Assembly (NCBI GenBank): GCA_020723325.1
Contig: DYJD01000029.1
Coordinates: 30,095-94,094, forward strand
Direction: 5' to 3'
DNA: 64,000 nt
From: Desulfosudis oleivorans
GTDB lineage: Bacteria; Desulfobacterota; Desulfobacteria; Desulfobacterales; SURF-7
Below the pieces are notes generated by a model that did not search any database, was not told where the DNA came from, and saw only the letters and a program-made list of their open reading frames with translations. The translations under genes and the position numbers were made by a program. Below are positions 54,066 to 63,833 of this stretch, one piece after another; position 1 is the first letter of the stretch; each line of letters begins with the position of its first letter.

Positions 54066-54117
54066 TCCGATACCGATCCCGACCCCAACCCCGAAAAAAA
54101 ACTACATGCGATTGCCC
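54066..54117. repeat. Hexamer-repeat element, unit 5 with boundary
   Basis: CCGATACCGATCCCGACCCC then AACCCCG (54067-54093) and the boundary AAAAAAACTACATGCGATTG, the reverse of that at 7114. Confidence 0.8.
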
Positions 54118-54120
54118 TGG

Positions 54121-54660
54121 TCACATTGTTTTTTCCCAAAATCGCAAGAAGCCCTGCTCTTGATTAAAGCAGCGCAGCAGATGAAAGGCCGCGCCGGAAT
54201 GGGTGAAAAATACACCGAAATTTTTGGAAAGAAACATATGCCGCAGGCCGTTGCCGGCGATTTGATAATAGGTTTTGCCCGCTTGATATTGTCTATGCAG
54301 ACGCTGAACATCAAACCCCTTGCCCTGATCCTTGATTTGCAGCACCAGGCCTTTACGACCCACCTGACAGGTAATTTCAATGGGCCGGAACTTGTCTTTC
54401 AAATGACCATGACAAAAGGCATTGGATAGCGCTTCGCAGATGATACCCTGTTCACCAATGAGTTCGTAGCGATAAGGCGCCAGCCAGGGTTCAAGCCGCC
54501 GGGCGATTTCGCGCTCATAGGTGAACAGCCAGCCATACTCAGGACGATAGGGCGAATCCACTGAGATGGTCACCTGGGCCGGAATGACTTGTTCGGCAAA
54601 CAGCACCGACGAATTCTCTATCAATTGCAGGGCCTGATCCAGGGTCATGAACAGCAACAT
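54121..54660 (-). CDS. ATP-binding regulator, anti-sigma kinase-like
   Basis: 179 residues with a small GHKL ATPase: N box EALSNAFCHGH, G1 DQGKGFD, G2 GNGLRHMFLS. The length and lack of a His domain fit the HATPase_c_2 (RsbW/SpoIIAB-like) group. No anti-anti-sigma gene is adjacent. An ATG at 54648 is an alternative start. Confidence 0.8.
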   Translation of the reverse strand: MLLFMTLDQALQLIENSSVLFAEQVIPAQVTISVDSPYRPEYGWLFTYEREIARRLEPWLAPYRYELIGEQGIICEALSNAFCHGHLKDKFRPIEITCQVGRKGLVLQIKDQGKGFDVQRLHRQYQAGKTYYQIAGNGLRHMFLSKNFGVFFTHSGAAFHLLRCFNQEQGFLRFWEKTM

Positions 54661-54681
54661 GGGACTGACAACGGCTCCAAT

Positions 54682-55314
54682 CTAATGGGTTGGGAACGGT
54701 ATGCCCGCGCCGCTACGAATGGCCTGGGCCAATGCTTTTTCATCCGCCGGTATTTCCGGAAAAACCGTAAAGGCGGCTCCGACATGCTCCAAAGCGTGGG
54801 CATCGCTGCCGGCCACCGGCATCCAGCCCTTCAGGTGCGCGATCCGCCGGGCCTCTTGCCCGTGCCCGCCGCGGGTAAGCATGCTGGCCACTTCAATGGC
54901 GTGAATGCCCCTGGGCATGGCCATGACATCCATGGGTCTGGGCGTGTTGGCATATTGCTGGTGATGATGGACCAGGATAACGGCCGCCTGATCATGATCC
55001 GCCTTGCGGATCATATCAGCCAAGGGCACGCCGGCCTGGATGCCTTTGAGATCATCCAGGCCGATGACAACAAAATGCCCGGCATCACTGCTGACTTCAA
55101 CCCCCCGGTAGATCCGGATCTCGGCCAGTTCCGGATCCAAGGCAGCAATTTCAGCAGGCGACCACAAGGTATCGTGTTCCGTTATCACCGCCCCATGCAG
55201 ACCGCAAAGTCGCACTCTGCTCTTCAGCAAGGCCGCGTTCAGCAATTCAGCGCAGGCCGAATACCGGGATGTATGGATATGCAAATCAATGCCGTACAGA
55301 CCTTGTAAATACAC
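54682..55314 (-). CDS. PHP domain phosphoesterase
   Basis: 210 residues with the metal motifs DLHIHTSRYS, VITEHD, GVEVSSDAGHF, HHH and GSDAHA of PHP enzymes. A stand-alone PHP, probably a phosphoesterase on a nucleotide or sugar phosphate. It is 21 nt from the ATPase gene. Confidence 0.9.
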   Translation of the reverse strand: MYLQGLYGIDLHIHTSRYSACAELLNAALLKSRVRLCGLHGAVITEHDTLWSPAEIAALDPELAEIRIYRGVEVSSDAGHFVVIGLDDLKGIQAGVPLADMIRKADHDQAAVILVHHHQQYANTPRPMDVMAMPRGIHAIEVASMLTRGGHGQEARRIAHLKGWMPVAGSDAHALEHVGAAFTVFPEIPADEKALAQAIRSGAGIPFPTH

Positions 55315-55333
55315 GCTACCCCGCCCCCATCAT

Positions 55334-55379
55334 ATCTCAAGTTTCAAATTTCAAATTTCAAATCTCAAATCTCAAATCC
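55334..55379. repeat. TCAAATT short tandem repeat
   Basis: Six copies of TCAAATT/TCAAATC between the PHP gene and its upstream neighbour. Confidence 0.85.
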
Positions 55380-55387
55380 CCTATCCC

Positions 55388-56635
55388 CTAGCGGAAGGCC
55401 GGCGCCACCTCCTGAATCACCGATCCCAATTTCATCTTGGCCATGGCCAGATTGCATTCCTTGGCAAGGATCAAGACCATGTGAACATGGGCTCGTCCGG
55501 CGGCAGTTGTCGAAAAATCCGTGGCTTCGTTCAGGCAGCGGGCGATCACATGGGCCTTGGGTGCTTCCACATGCACAATCTGACCCCGCCCCACCTGCAT
55601 CATTTCCGTGGCTTTTTGGGCTTTGAGCAAAACCTCGTTGGCCAGGGCGCCCAATTCCTCGATTTTAACCCCGGTCGAATTCACCTGGGCCGCCATTTCA
55701 CCATTGGGTGAAAACACACCAACAGCCATAAACCCATCCACTTCTTTCAACTTTTCCAGGGCATCTTGAATTGCTTTCATATCCATTGCTCCTTTCCGGT
55801 CTTCGGTGGTTTCCTGAAGATCAAGGCCATCGGCTTCCTCCATCAGGCTGATTTCCGCTGTTTGATCTTCGTTATTATTGTCTTCCAGCAACCGTGATTC
55901 CTCCTGAGCCTGGGCAGCCGGCAGGGTTTCATGTCCTGCATCAACAGCCGATCCGGCTGCCTGGGCATCCTTTCTGCGCATGCCTTCCATCAGGACAGAC
56001 ATGAGAGGTGTCTGAATCAATTTTCTGATCTTTTTTTTGGGCAGGCTTTTAAACCGAAGGCGCACATCCTCCAGGGCCAACATGCGATACACAGCCTCTT
56101 CGCCCTTGATGTCACCGGATGCGGCCGCAAATAATTCCCCCTGGTAAAAATAGATTAATCCCATTATTTCCCGCTCGTTCCTGACCTCCAACAAACAGGT
56201 CTTCTGTTCCATGGTGATGAGCTGTAAAAAATTGGGCAGGGATATACCGGTCAGGGTTCCGCCTTTGATATCCCAATTCAAGGTTTGCTTGATGGCTTCG
56301 GCCAGGACGTCGAATTCAACCGGTTTCTCCAGCACTTGCAGGGTACTGCTGTATTTCAGGCGTTCCTCGATCTCCGGAGTATTAAAGGCCGTCATGACAA
56401 TGGACGGTATAAAAGGGAAATGGGTGTTCAGGTGTACCAGCAGTTCGAATCCGTCCATTTCCGGCATTTTAAGGTCGGTAACCACCAGATGAATCTCGGT
56501 TCGATTGAGAATATCCAAGGCTTCTTTGCCGTTCAGGGCAGTAACCACCCGGAACAGATTCTTATAAGCGTCCAGGCCGGCTTTCATGCTGAGGAGCAAG
56601 CGCTCTTCGTCATCTACAATCAGGACATTCTTCAT
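55388..56635 (-). CDS. REC-DUF4388-roadblock/LC7 protein
   Basis: 415 residues from the ATG at 56635; the longer frame upstream runs into the inverted repeat and is not used. The receiver has Asp54 (LVVTDLKMPE). The DUF4388 (PatA N-terminal-like) domain has GTLTGISLPNFLQLITMEQK. An acidic linker follows and a C-terminal roadblock/LC7 domain (KLKEVDGFMAVGVFSPNGE). Roadblock domains bind small Ras-like GTPases such as MglA, so this may couple phosphorylation to polarity or motility; no MglA is in the window. Confidence 0.88.
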   Translation of the reverse strand: MKNVLIVDDEERLLLSMKAGLDAYKNLFRVVTALNGKEALDILNRTEIHLVVTDLKMPEMDGFELLVHLNTHFPFIPSIVMTAFNTPEIEERLKYSSTLQVLEKPVEFDVLAEAIKQTLNWDIKGGTLTGISLPNFLQLITMEQKTCLLEVRNEREIMGLIYFYQGELFAAASGDIKGEEAVYRMLALEDVRLRFKSLPKKKIRKLIQTPLMSVLMEGMRRKDAQAAGSAVDAGHETLPAAQAQEESRLLEDNNNEDQTAEISLMEEADGLDLQETTEDRKGAMDMKAIQDALEKLKEVDGFMAVGVFSPNGEMAAQVNSTGVKIEELGALANEVLLKAQKATEMMQVGRGQIVHVEAPKAHVIARCLNEATDFSTTAAGRAHVHMVLILAKECNLAMAKMKLGSVIQEVAPAFR

Positions 56636-56733
56636 ATCCGCCCTACCATGGTCCTTTAACTGCGTTATGGTTGATTTAAAGATTAGCAAAACATATACCA
56701 CTGGGCGATGTTGACCTGGAGAAGTCAAATTTC

Positions 56734-56861
56734 GAGGAGGAACCAGGTAATATTTTAGAGTGCGGCGACGTGTCGTCGCTGTTAAAGCGCGGACGCGTCC
56801 GCGCATTCCAAATGAAATGTGTCTGAGAACAAGAGAAGATTGAGAAAAAACAAATGTAATT
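56734..56861 (-). repeat. 128-bp inverted repeat, copy 2
   Basis: Reverse complement of 49482-49609 with about seven differences. Copy 2 retains the perfect GCGCGGACGCGTCCGCGC palindrome, while the second palindrome has one substitution pair. Confidence 0.9.
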
Positions 56862-56873
56862 AAATTGGCCGAA

Positions 56874-56896
56874 TCGCGGCTGGAAGCCGCTCCCAC
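56874..56896 (+). repeat. REP-like palindrome, copy 4
   Basis: TCGCGGCTGGAAGCCGCTCC followed by CAC, directly beside copy 2 of the 128-bp repeat. Confidence 0.8.
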
Positions 56897-56977
56897 AATG
56901 GGAGACGGCCGAACCGATGATCAAGACCGACTTGGTGCGATTGGCTCATTTTGGGTCAGTGACCCATTTCAGGTCAG

Positions 56978-58336
56978 TCAATGCAGGTCATATTGTTTCA
57001 TCTTGCGCATTAAGGTGGAGCGCGAAACGCCCAAGGCTTCAGCAGTGCGGGTGTGGTTATGGGAAAGCCTGGTCAAGGTGTTGCGGATGTGGATTTTTTC
57101 CATTTCTTCCAGGGTCATCAAAGGTGATGTCGCCAAATCACCGCTCCCGCAGCCGACAGGTGGGCCTAACTGGGGCCCGATCAAGCGGGAAGGAGTGATG
57201 TGATTGTCGGATCGCAAAATCACGGCCCGTTCAATTATATTTTTAAGTTCCCGCACATTCCCGGGCCAGTGGTAGGATTGCAGCTTGGCAATCTCATCTT
57301 CTGCCAGCAGGATTTCCGGAGTGGGGGAAAAGGTGCGCATAAAATGACTTATCAGTTCCGGAATATCTTCCAGACGTTCCTTCAAAGGAGGAATATGAAT
57401 CCGGATGACACTGAGGCGGTAATAGAGATCGCTCCGGAATTGTTTGCTCTCAACCGCCTTTTCCAGGTCGCTGTTGGTGGCGGCGATGATGCGCACATCT
57501 ATGGGCCGCATGGAATTGCCGCCGATTCTTCTCACCTTTTTTTCATCCAGCACACCCAAGAGCTTGGACTGGAGATGGAAGGGTATTTCACCGATCTCAT
57601 CCAGGAACAGGGTGCCCCCTTCGGCCATTTCAAAGATCCCTTTGCCGGCCGTGGACGCACCGGTGAAGGCGCCCTTTTCATAGCCGAACAATTCTGCTTC
57701 AATGAGATTTTCAGGCAGGGCTGCGCAATTGATACCGATGAAGGCCGAGTGCCGGCCCTGGTCCATGTAATGGATGGATTTGGCAATGACGTTCTTGCCG
57801 GTGCCGGTGGCGCCGGTGATCAGGACCGGGGCATTGCTCACGGCCGAAACACGGATCAGTTGCCGGATCTCGGCAAAAGCCGGGCCGGAACCGATCAAAA
57901 TGGTCTCGCTATTCTCCTGCTTGCGGTTGTAGTTTTGAATCTGCTCAGCCTGCTCCATGGCAAGGGTGCGGAAGGCCTTTGCCACGGCGAGAATCAGCTC
58001 CTCATTTTCAAAAGGCTTGGACAAATAATCATGGGCCCCGGCCTTGATGGCTTTCACCGCGTGTTCGAAGCTGGCGTAAGCAGTGATAAATATGATCTTG
58101 GCCGCGTCGTTATGGGCCAGAATGGGCCGGCACAATTCAATCCCCAGCATATCCGGCAACTTCTGATCCAGCAGGACCACGTCGATTTTTTGTTCGGCAC
58201 AGATTTGACGTCCCTCCCGGCCGGTATGGGCGGACAGCACCTGGATTTCTGCACTTGCGAACTGAATGGATACAAGCTCGCAAAACAGCTTGTCATCATC
58301 GATGACCAAAAGCTTTTTATTCCACCGCGGCGCCAT
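56978..58336 (-). CDS. NtrC-family sigma-54 response regulator
   Basis: 452 residues. Receiver with Asp57 (VVLLDQKLPD), AAA+ with Walker A TGATGTGKN, contact loop GAFTGA in [10 protein letters not shown], Walker [11 protein letters not shown], and a Fis-like HTH (RTAEALGVSRSTLMRKMKQY). It is encoded overlapping the kinase gene by 20 nt, so it is the cognate partner. The target promoter is not evident nearby. Confidence 0.95.
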   Translation of the reverse strand: MAPRWNKKLLVIDDDKLFCELVSIQFASAEIQVLSAHTGREGRQICAEQKIDVVLLDQKLPDMLGIELCRPILAHNDAAKIIFITAYASFEHAVKAIKAGAHDYLSKPFENEELILAVAKAFRTLAMEQAEQIQNYNRKQENSETILIGSGPAFAEIRQLIRVSAVSNAPVLITGATGTGKNVIAKSIHYMDQGRHSAFIGINCAALPENLIEAELFGYEKGAFTGASTAGKGIFEMAEGGTLFLDEIGEIPFHLQSKLLGVLDEKKVRRIGGNSMRPIDVRIIAATNSDLEKAVESKQFRSDLYYRLSVIRIHIPPLKERLEDIPELISHFMRTFSPTPEILLAEDEIAKLQSYHWPGNVRELKNIIERAVILRSDNHITPSRLIGPQLGPPVGCGSGDLATSPLMTLEEMEKIHIRNTLTRLSHNHTRTAEALGVSRSTLMRKMKQYDLH

Positions 58337-59819
58337 TCTGCAATTCCTCAGGAATGGAGATGCACACAGTCGTGCCCACGTCCTTTTGGCTTTCCATATG
58401 GATGGTACAGTTCATCTTGGCCAGCATCTTCTTGACGATGACCAACCCCAGTCCGGTTCCATGCTCTTTGGAAGTGAAAAAAGGCTTGAAAAGCTTTTCC
58501 CGATTTTCTTCGGAAATGCCGCAGCCATTGTCCTCCACACTGATTTGGATCCAACCGGTCTGCTTTGTCATACGGACGGCGATTTGCGGTTTATCCCGTC
58601 TGACCACTGCGTCGGCTGCATTGGTAAAAATATTCAACAGCACTTGATGCAAGGCCCTTGGATCGGCAAGCCCCAACCAGGGTTCCGTCCCAATATAGTT
58701 TTGAATTTGAATCCCCTTGCTTTTGAAATCCGTGATTATGAGCTCTATGAAATTTTCCATGAACTGGTCCAAACGCAGCTTCTGTACCTGGGGGCTCTCA
58801 AACAGGCTGAAATTTTTCAGGGCTTTCAGCAGATATTCAATGCGCACAACCTCGGCCAGCCCCCTTTCCACAAATTCGGATATGGTTTGCCGGTCATAGG
58901 CAGCAAGATTTTTCTTGAGCACGGTCAAAGCCATTTTAATGGAGTTGAGGGGATTACCGATCTCATGGCGGATGCTGGAAAAAATATAACCGATATTGTC
59001 CATGAGATTGGCAGCTTCGGCAATGGATTCCATGCGTTTTCGTTCCGTGACGTCTTTGATCAGCAGGATGGCGCTGTCCGGTTCGCCAATGAGGAATTGT
59101 TTGCGCAGGGTCAGTTGTCGCCCCTTGATCTCCAGGGGATCGTCTTCATCCAGCTCGAATTCCTTCTCGTTCCGCATCTCCATTAGGTGCCGGACCTTTG
59201 CGCCGGCCCCAGGATCGAGCAATTCCGGCAAATAAGCGCCCAGCAGGCGTTCCTGGGCTATCCCCAGTTGGGCAACCGCCGCTGAACTGGCATAAATGAT
59301 TTTGCCTCGATACAATTCCAGAATCCCTTCCGACATGCTTTCCAGAATTACTCTAAGATGAAAGGTCTGGGAAAGAAGTTCGTCGGTGATTCTTCTGGGA
59401 TGAACATCTTCAAGCCCCATGACCAGTTTGGGGGAATCGGTTTCCCGCTCCTTTTCGGATTGCTCAACGGCTTTGCGGATGTGCGCCGTCATCTTGTTGA
59501 ACGGGCCCTTGGCGATGAAAGCGTCCGCACCGATATTGGCGAGCTCGAATTCTTGTTCAACAACCACAGCGGAAATAATCACGATATAGCAGCCGGTCAG
59601 TTGCGGCATCTTGCGCACGGCCTTGCATAACACATCCCCGCTGATTTTGGGCATGATCAGATCCATGAAGATGATATCCGGCGTGATCTTTCGCAGAATT
59701 TCGATGGCTTCAATCCCATCAGGGGCCGTTATGACCTGATGCCCCTCTTTTTCCAGAAAATTCTTCATCAACTGAAGGGTTACCGGATGATCCTCCACGA
59801 GCAGAATATTCTTTTGCAT
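58317..59819 (-). CDS. REC-PAS histidine kinase
   Basis: 500 residues: receiver with Asp53 (IIFMDLIMP), PAS (about 150-270), HisKA with His in SSIRHEIGNPLNSI, and HATPase_c ending HGTGLGLVIVKKML. Cytosolic. It overlaps the NtrC-type gene downstream and probably phosphorylates it. Confidence 0.95.
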   Translation of the reverse strand: MQKNILLVEDHPVTLQLMKNFLEKEGHQVITAPDGIEAIEILRKITPDIIFMDLIMPKISGDVLCKAVRKMPQLTGCYIVIISAVVVEQEFELANIGADAFIAKGPFNKMTAHIRKAVEQSEKERETDSPKLVMGLEDVHPRRITDELLSQTFHLRVILESMSEGILELYRGKIIYASSAAVAQLGIAQERLLGAYLPELLDPGAGAKVRHLMEMRNEKEFELDEDDPLEIKGRQLTLRKQFLIGEPDSAILLIKDVTERKRMESIAEAANLMDNIGYIFSSIRHEIGNPLNSIKMALTVLKKNLAAYDRQTISEFVERGLAEVVRIEYLLKALKNFSLFESPQVQKLRLDQFMENFIELIITDFKSKGIQIQNYIGTEPWLGLADPRALHQVLLNIFTNAADAVVRRDKPQIAVRMTKQTGWIQISVEDNGCGISEENREKLFKPFFTSKEHGTGLGLVIVKKMLAKMNCTIHMESQKDVGTTVCISIPEELQNGAAVE

Positions 59820-59878
59820 GCTGTGATCCGCTTCCGAAGCAGGGGCATCCCCAGAAGCAATGGGAATGAGTTTTTGTA

Positions 59879-61669
59879 CTATCTGTTAAGACGCCCTTTC
59901 AGCTCCTGGAGCTGGCGGGCGAGGCGTTCCGGCAGACGTTCCTTGAATTGACCGAAATGCTCTTCCAGGCTTTGGATTTCAGTCCGCCAGGCGGCCAAAT
60001 CCACGGCAAGCAGTTCCCGCAAGTTCTCCGGCGCGATCTGCAGATTCGTCAGGTCCAAATCCTTTTCCTGGGGCAGCAGACCAATGGGGGTTTTCCGGGC
60101 GCCCACCTTGCCGTCCACCCGGTCGCACATCCATTTAAGCACCCGGCAGTTGTCGCCGTAACCGGTCCACATGAATTTGCCGGCGGTGTTCTTACGAAAC
60201 CAATTGACGTAAAAAATTCGGGGGGCTTGGGGGCCGAGTTTGTCCCCCATGTCCAGCCAGTGCCGGAAATAATCGGCCATGTTGTATCCGCAGAAAGGTT
60301 TCATGGCAAAAGGATCGCGGCGCAAGGCGCCGATATCGCCGATGTTGGCCGCCGTGGTTTCCGAAGAGGCCGTGGCTCCCAGGAAAACACCGTGATCCCA
60401 GTCAAAGGCCTCGTTGACCAGCGGCACCACCCCGGCCCGCCGGCCGCCGAAAATGAAAATATCAATGGCTACCCCCTCCGGTTTTTCCCAGTCGGCGCAG
60501 ATCACCGGGCATTGGCGGGCCGGCGCGGTGAAACGGGCGTTGGCATGGGCGCCCGTTTCCTTGGAGGCCGGGGTCCAATCCCGGCCCTTCCAGTCAATGC
60601 CGTGGCCGGGCGGATCGCCGTCCAGGCCCTCCCACCAGATGTCACCGTCATCAGTCTGCACGCAATTGGTGAAAATGCAGTTTTCCTTCAGGGTTTCCAT
60701 GGCCATGGGATTGGAAGCATAGGAAGTGCCCGGCGCCACCCCGAAAAAGCCGGCCTCGGGATTGATGGCATGCAGTTTGCCGTCGGGATTGATCTTCATC
60801 CAGGCAATATCATCACCGATGGTTTCGCATTTCCAGCCTTTGATGGTGGGGGTCAGCATGGCCAGGTTGGTCTTGCCGCAGGCCGAGGGGAAAGCCGCGG
60901 CAATGTGATATTGCCGCCCTTCCGGATTGGTCAGGCGCAGGATGAGCATATGCTCCGCCATCCAACCTTCCCGGCGGGCCATGGCCGAAGCAATTCGCAA
61001 GGCCAGGCATTTCTTGCCCAGCAGGGCGTTGCCGCCGTAACCCGACCCATAGGACCAGATCAGGTTATCCTCCGGAAAATGGCTGATGAATTTCTGTTCA
61101 ATGGGTGCACAAGGCCATTTCAGATCCTGCTGACCCGGGGACAAGGGCGCGCCCACGGAATGCAGGCAGGGAATGAATTCGCCGTCGCTGCCCAATGCAT
61201 CCAGTACCTGCCGGCTCACCCGGGTCATGATATGCATGTTGCAGACCACATACGGACTGTCCGTTATTTGAATTCCGATCTTGGCGATGGGTGAGTTGAT
61301 GGGCCCCATGGAAAAGGGAATGACATACATGCTGCGGCCTTGCATGCAGCCCTTGTATAGATCCTGCATGATGGTCTTGAGTTCCTTTGGGTCCATCCAG
61401 TTGTTGGTGGGTCCGGCCTCATGGGGATCTGTCGTGCTGATGAAAGTCCGGTCTTCCACCCGGGCCACGTCGCTTGGATCTGAGCGGAATAAAAAACTGT
61501 TGGGTCTTTTCTTGAGGGGCACAGCCATGCCGCCGGCCACCATTTCAGCCATGAGGCGATCATACTCCGCCCGGCTGCCGTCGCACCATACAATCGCTGC
61601 CGGCTTGCAGATCTCAGCCGCTTCCCGGACCCATTTTTTCAAGCCTTCATGACGGACATTAAATTCCAT
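59879..61669 (-). CDS. pckG: Phosphoenolpyruvate carboxykinase (GTP)
   Basis: 596 residues from the ATG at 61669 (AAAGGA upstream); an ATG at 61687 is an alternative. It has the kinase loop [11 protein letters not shown] with the family Cys, the metal-binding region [17 protein letters not shown] and a GTP-type C-terminal half. It interconverts oxaloacetate and PEP with GTP, linking the TCA/acetyl-CoA pathway to gluconeogenesis. Housekeeping. Confidence 0.97.
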   Translation of the reverse strand: MEFNVRHEGLKKWVREAAEICKPAAIVWCDGSRAEYDRLMAEMVAGGMAVPLKKRPNSFLFRSDPSDVARVEDRTFISTTDPHEAGPTNNWMDPKELKTIMQDLYKGCMQGRSMYVIPFSMGPINSPIAKIGIQITDSPYVVCNMHIMTRVSRQVLDALGSDGEFIPCLHSVGAPLSPGQQDLKWPCAPIEQKFISHFPEDNLIWSYGSGYGGNALLGKKCLALRIASAMARREGWMAEHMLILRLTNPEGRQYHIAAAFPSACGKTNLAMLTPTIKGWKCETIGDDIAWMKINPDGKLHAINPEAGFFGVAPGTSYASNPMAMETLKENCIFTNCVQTDDGDIWWEGLDGDPPGHGIDWKGRDWTPASKETGAHANARFTAPARQCPVICADWEKPEGVAIDIFIFGGRRAGVVPLVNEAFDWDHGVFLGATASSETTAANIGDIGALRRDPFAMKPFCGYNMADYFRHWLDMGDKLGPQAPRIFYVNWFRKNTAGKFMWTGYGDNCRVLKWMCDRVDGKVGARKTPIGLLPQEKDLDLTNLQIAPENLRELLAVDLAAWRTEIQSLEEHFGQFKERLPERLARQLQELKGRLNR

Positions 61670-61706
61670 GGAATAAAATCCTTTCATTACTGCTGGCAGG
61701 AAAACA

Positions 61707-62384
61707 TCAAAAACCGCGCCAGGTAATTACATTATCAATGGGTTCGCGCGTGCTCTGGACGCGGTTGGCAGGGAAATCCCAATCCGCATGGCCGATGGCT
61801 ACTGCCGCCATGAGTCTTTTGCTGTCCGGAATGTGCGCAAACTTCCGCAAGACATCCGCATAGGTTATCCCCTGGTTTTCCGCACAGGTATGCAGGCCGA
61901 AATGCAAGGCGGCCAAGCAGATGTTCTGCATCACCGAACCCACATCCAGATAGGTGCCCTGGATCGGCAAAGACCGATCGGCAACGATGATAATCGCGGC
62001 CGGCGCGTCGAAATAGCGAAAGCCCCTTTCCATCCAGTCCGCACGCTTGGCCTTGTCTTCCCGGGGGATGTCCATCAATTGAAAAAGCTGTTTGGCGATT
62101 TCGATCTGGCGTTTGCGATAGATGCTGTCCTTGGGCCGCTCCACCAAAATGTGTTCCATTTCCTGGGGCGGCAGTTCAAAATTTCTCACCTTTTCAACAT
62201 TGGCCTTGCGAACCTGGTCCAGCACAGATCCGGTGAGTACTACAAATTCCCAGGGCTGGGTATTTTCCGCCGAAGGCGCCCGGACGGCGATTTCCAGAAT
62301 GGCCCGCAGGGTCTCCTTGGACACCGGCTCGGGAGTGAATTTCCGAATGCTCTTGCGGGTGCGGATGGCTTCCAATATTTCCAT
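61707..62384 (-). CDS. Nitroreductase family protein
   Basis: 225 residues. N-terminal [13 protein letters not shown] and [13 protein letters not shown] bind FMN. The C-terminal IGHADWDFP replaces the usual GYP. Unlike the 23880 enzyme it has no ferredoxin domain. Ribosome site GGGAGATTTT. It is 38 nt upstream of pckG on the same strand. Confidence 0.9.
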   Translation of the reverse strand: MEILEAIRTRKSIRKFTPEPVSKETLRAILEIAVRAPSAENTQPWEFVVLTGSVLDQVRKANVEKVRNFELPPQEMEHILVERPKDSIYRKRQIEIAKQLFQLMDIPREDKAKRADWMERGFRYFDAPAAIIIVADRSLPIQGTYLDVGSVMQNICLAALHFGLHTCAENQGITYADVLRKFAHIPDSKRLMAAVAIGHADWDFPANRVQSTREPIDNVITWRGF

Positions 62385-62500
62385 AAAATCTCCCAGGCTT
62401 CTATTATATAGTCGCTTTTTGCATAAGCAATTCTGAGATTATCATGATAGAACTATAGAAATATAATAAGTGTGTGTCAAGGCGGTCGGTTGGGGAATAA

Positions 62501-62551
62501 TGGCAATCGCATTTGGTTTTCATAGTCGGGGTCGCTGTCGGCATGGGGTCG
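62501..62551. repeat. Hexamer-repeat element, unit 6 with boundary
   Basis: Boundary TGGCAATCGCATTTGGTTTT then TAGTCGGGGTCGCTGTCGGC and ATGGGGTCG. The gap 62400-62579 holds nothing else. Confidence 0.7.
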
Positions 62552-62578
62552 AAATGCCAAATAAAAAAATCAGCATCT

Positions 62579-62815
62579 CTATCCGGCGGCGCTGCCTGGA
62601 CAAAGCAATTTCATTTTGCAGCAGGCGCAGGACTTTTTGCGAAGGGTTACAGAACTGAGTACTACCAAAATAATCAAAACACATAGCTGAATGGATGTCA
62701 TGAATCGCGGATTTTGAATTAGTAGAACAATTGCGCAAACAAAGGGAATCAACGCCAAGGCACCATATAGAAACGGCGCGATTTTACCGCCCAAACAAGT
62801 ATGAAACTCCGTCAT
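62579..62815 (-). CDS. Small membrane protein with Cys-rich tail
   Basis: 78 residues from the ATG at 62815 (AAAAGGGG upstream). Two helices (about 13-33 and 40-57) and the tail CACCKMKLLCPGS. The cysteines suggest a metal or cluster site. Family not recognised. Confidence 0.5.
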   Translation of the reverse strand: MTEFHTCLGGKIAPFLYGALALIPFVCAIVLLIQNPRFMTSIQLCVLIILVVLSSVTLRKKSCACCKMKLLCPGSAAG

Positions 62816-62875
62816 TTCCCCTTTTGCAAAGAAAGCCGCTGCAAGTTTGCCCCAACCCACATGACATCGTTTCAA

Positions 62876-63436
62876 TTATTTTTTCAGAGCCTTGCCCACA
62901 TTCCAGCATTTACCGACGGCTGCGCCCAAAGACCAGTATTGCATACTGGCCATATCAAACAGCAACGGCCGTAGTTTGGAAATATCGATTTTCCCGTTGG
63001 TCATCACTCGGTCATCGACATAGGTCTGAACCAGTTCTCCGATGAAAATGTCATGGGTGTTGAAATCCAGGACATCATGGAGCCTGAGTTCCATATTCAC
63101 CAGGCACTGCCGGATCATGGGCGCGGTCTTCAACTCACCATAGAAAAGATCGAACAGGGCGGCCTTGTCCGTATTCTTGCCGGTCATGATGCCGCAATAG
63201 TCGGTCTGCACCATGAGATCCTCGGAGGGCAGGCAGATACTGAAACTCCGGTTGGTCTGGATGCCCGCATTGGTATAATGGATCTTGGCAAGACCGATGG
63301 AAAGATACTGGGGCGTGCCGTGATTCAAAATGCCCACATGGGCCACTGCCAGGAAATTGGGTTTTCCGTTTATCATTGCACCCACCAAGGTTGTGGGCAT
63401 GGGGTAAAGCGCGTTTACGGGTCCAATAGGATTCAT
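62876..63436 (-). CDS. Flavin reductase-like FMN-binding protein
   Basis: 186 residues of the split-barrel flavin reductase fold: MPTTLVGAMINGKPNFLAVAHVG at the N-terminus, then YTNAGIQTNRSFSICLPSED and the conserved CGIMTGKNTDK. Typical of Desulfobacterota and archaea. GGAGGAAA site. Confidence 0.9.
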   Translation of the reverse strand: MNPIGPVNALYPMPTTLVGAMINGKPNFLAVAHVGILNHGTPQYLSIGLAKIHYTNAGIQTNRSFSICLPSEDLMVQTDYCGIMTGKNTDKAALFDLFYGELKTAPMIRQCLVNMELRLHDVLDFNTHDIFIGELVQTYVDDRVMTNGKIDISKLRPLLFDMASMQYWSLGAAVGKCWNVGKALKK

Positions 63437-63505
63437 GGGGCTTTTCCTCCCTATGCTCGAGTTGAAGATTTTCCGGTCTGAGTCGCTTGCTCCTGCCCGG
63501 ATAGA

Positions 63506-63700
63506 TTATTCCTCCGGGACTTTTTCATGGGCCGGCACACCATAGACCTTTTTATAGGCCCGGCAGGCCGGACAGATATTTTCCTCCAATTTGGTAATAT
63601 TGTACAAAATTCCAGAACCCTTTTCCCGGCCCTTGACGCACACCGGGCAAGTGTCTTTGCAAAAATGGGCCATATATTCGGTGATTTTTCCGTGTTCCAT
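63506..63700 (-). CDS. Small CxxC protein
   Basis: 64 residues with CKDTCPVC and CPACRAY, likely zinc-binding. AATGAGGAAA ribosome site. Unknown. Confidence 0.65.
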   Translation of the reverse strand: MEHGKITEYMAHFCKDTCPVCVKGREKGSGILYNITKLEENICPACRAYKKVYGVPAHEKVPEE

Positions 63701-63833
63701 TGCGTTTCCTCATTAATTTTAAATTCAAATGGTTATTTTCAGAATTGAAAAGAATTCGACTGTTGGACAACCACAGATATGTGTTTTGCACATACCAGTA
63801 AATGAGTCAATATTTGTGTTGCGCAATCCCAGG

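Noticed and set aside
57200..58435. 411-codon plus-strand frame
   Set aside because: Antisense to the NtrC-type regulator, whose motifs are complete.
59948..61294. 448-codon plus-strand frame
   Set aside because: Antisense shadow of pckG.
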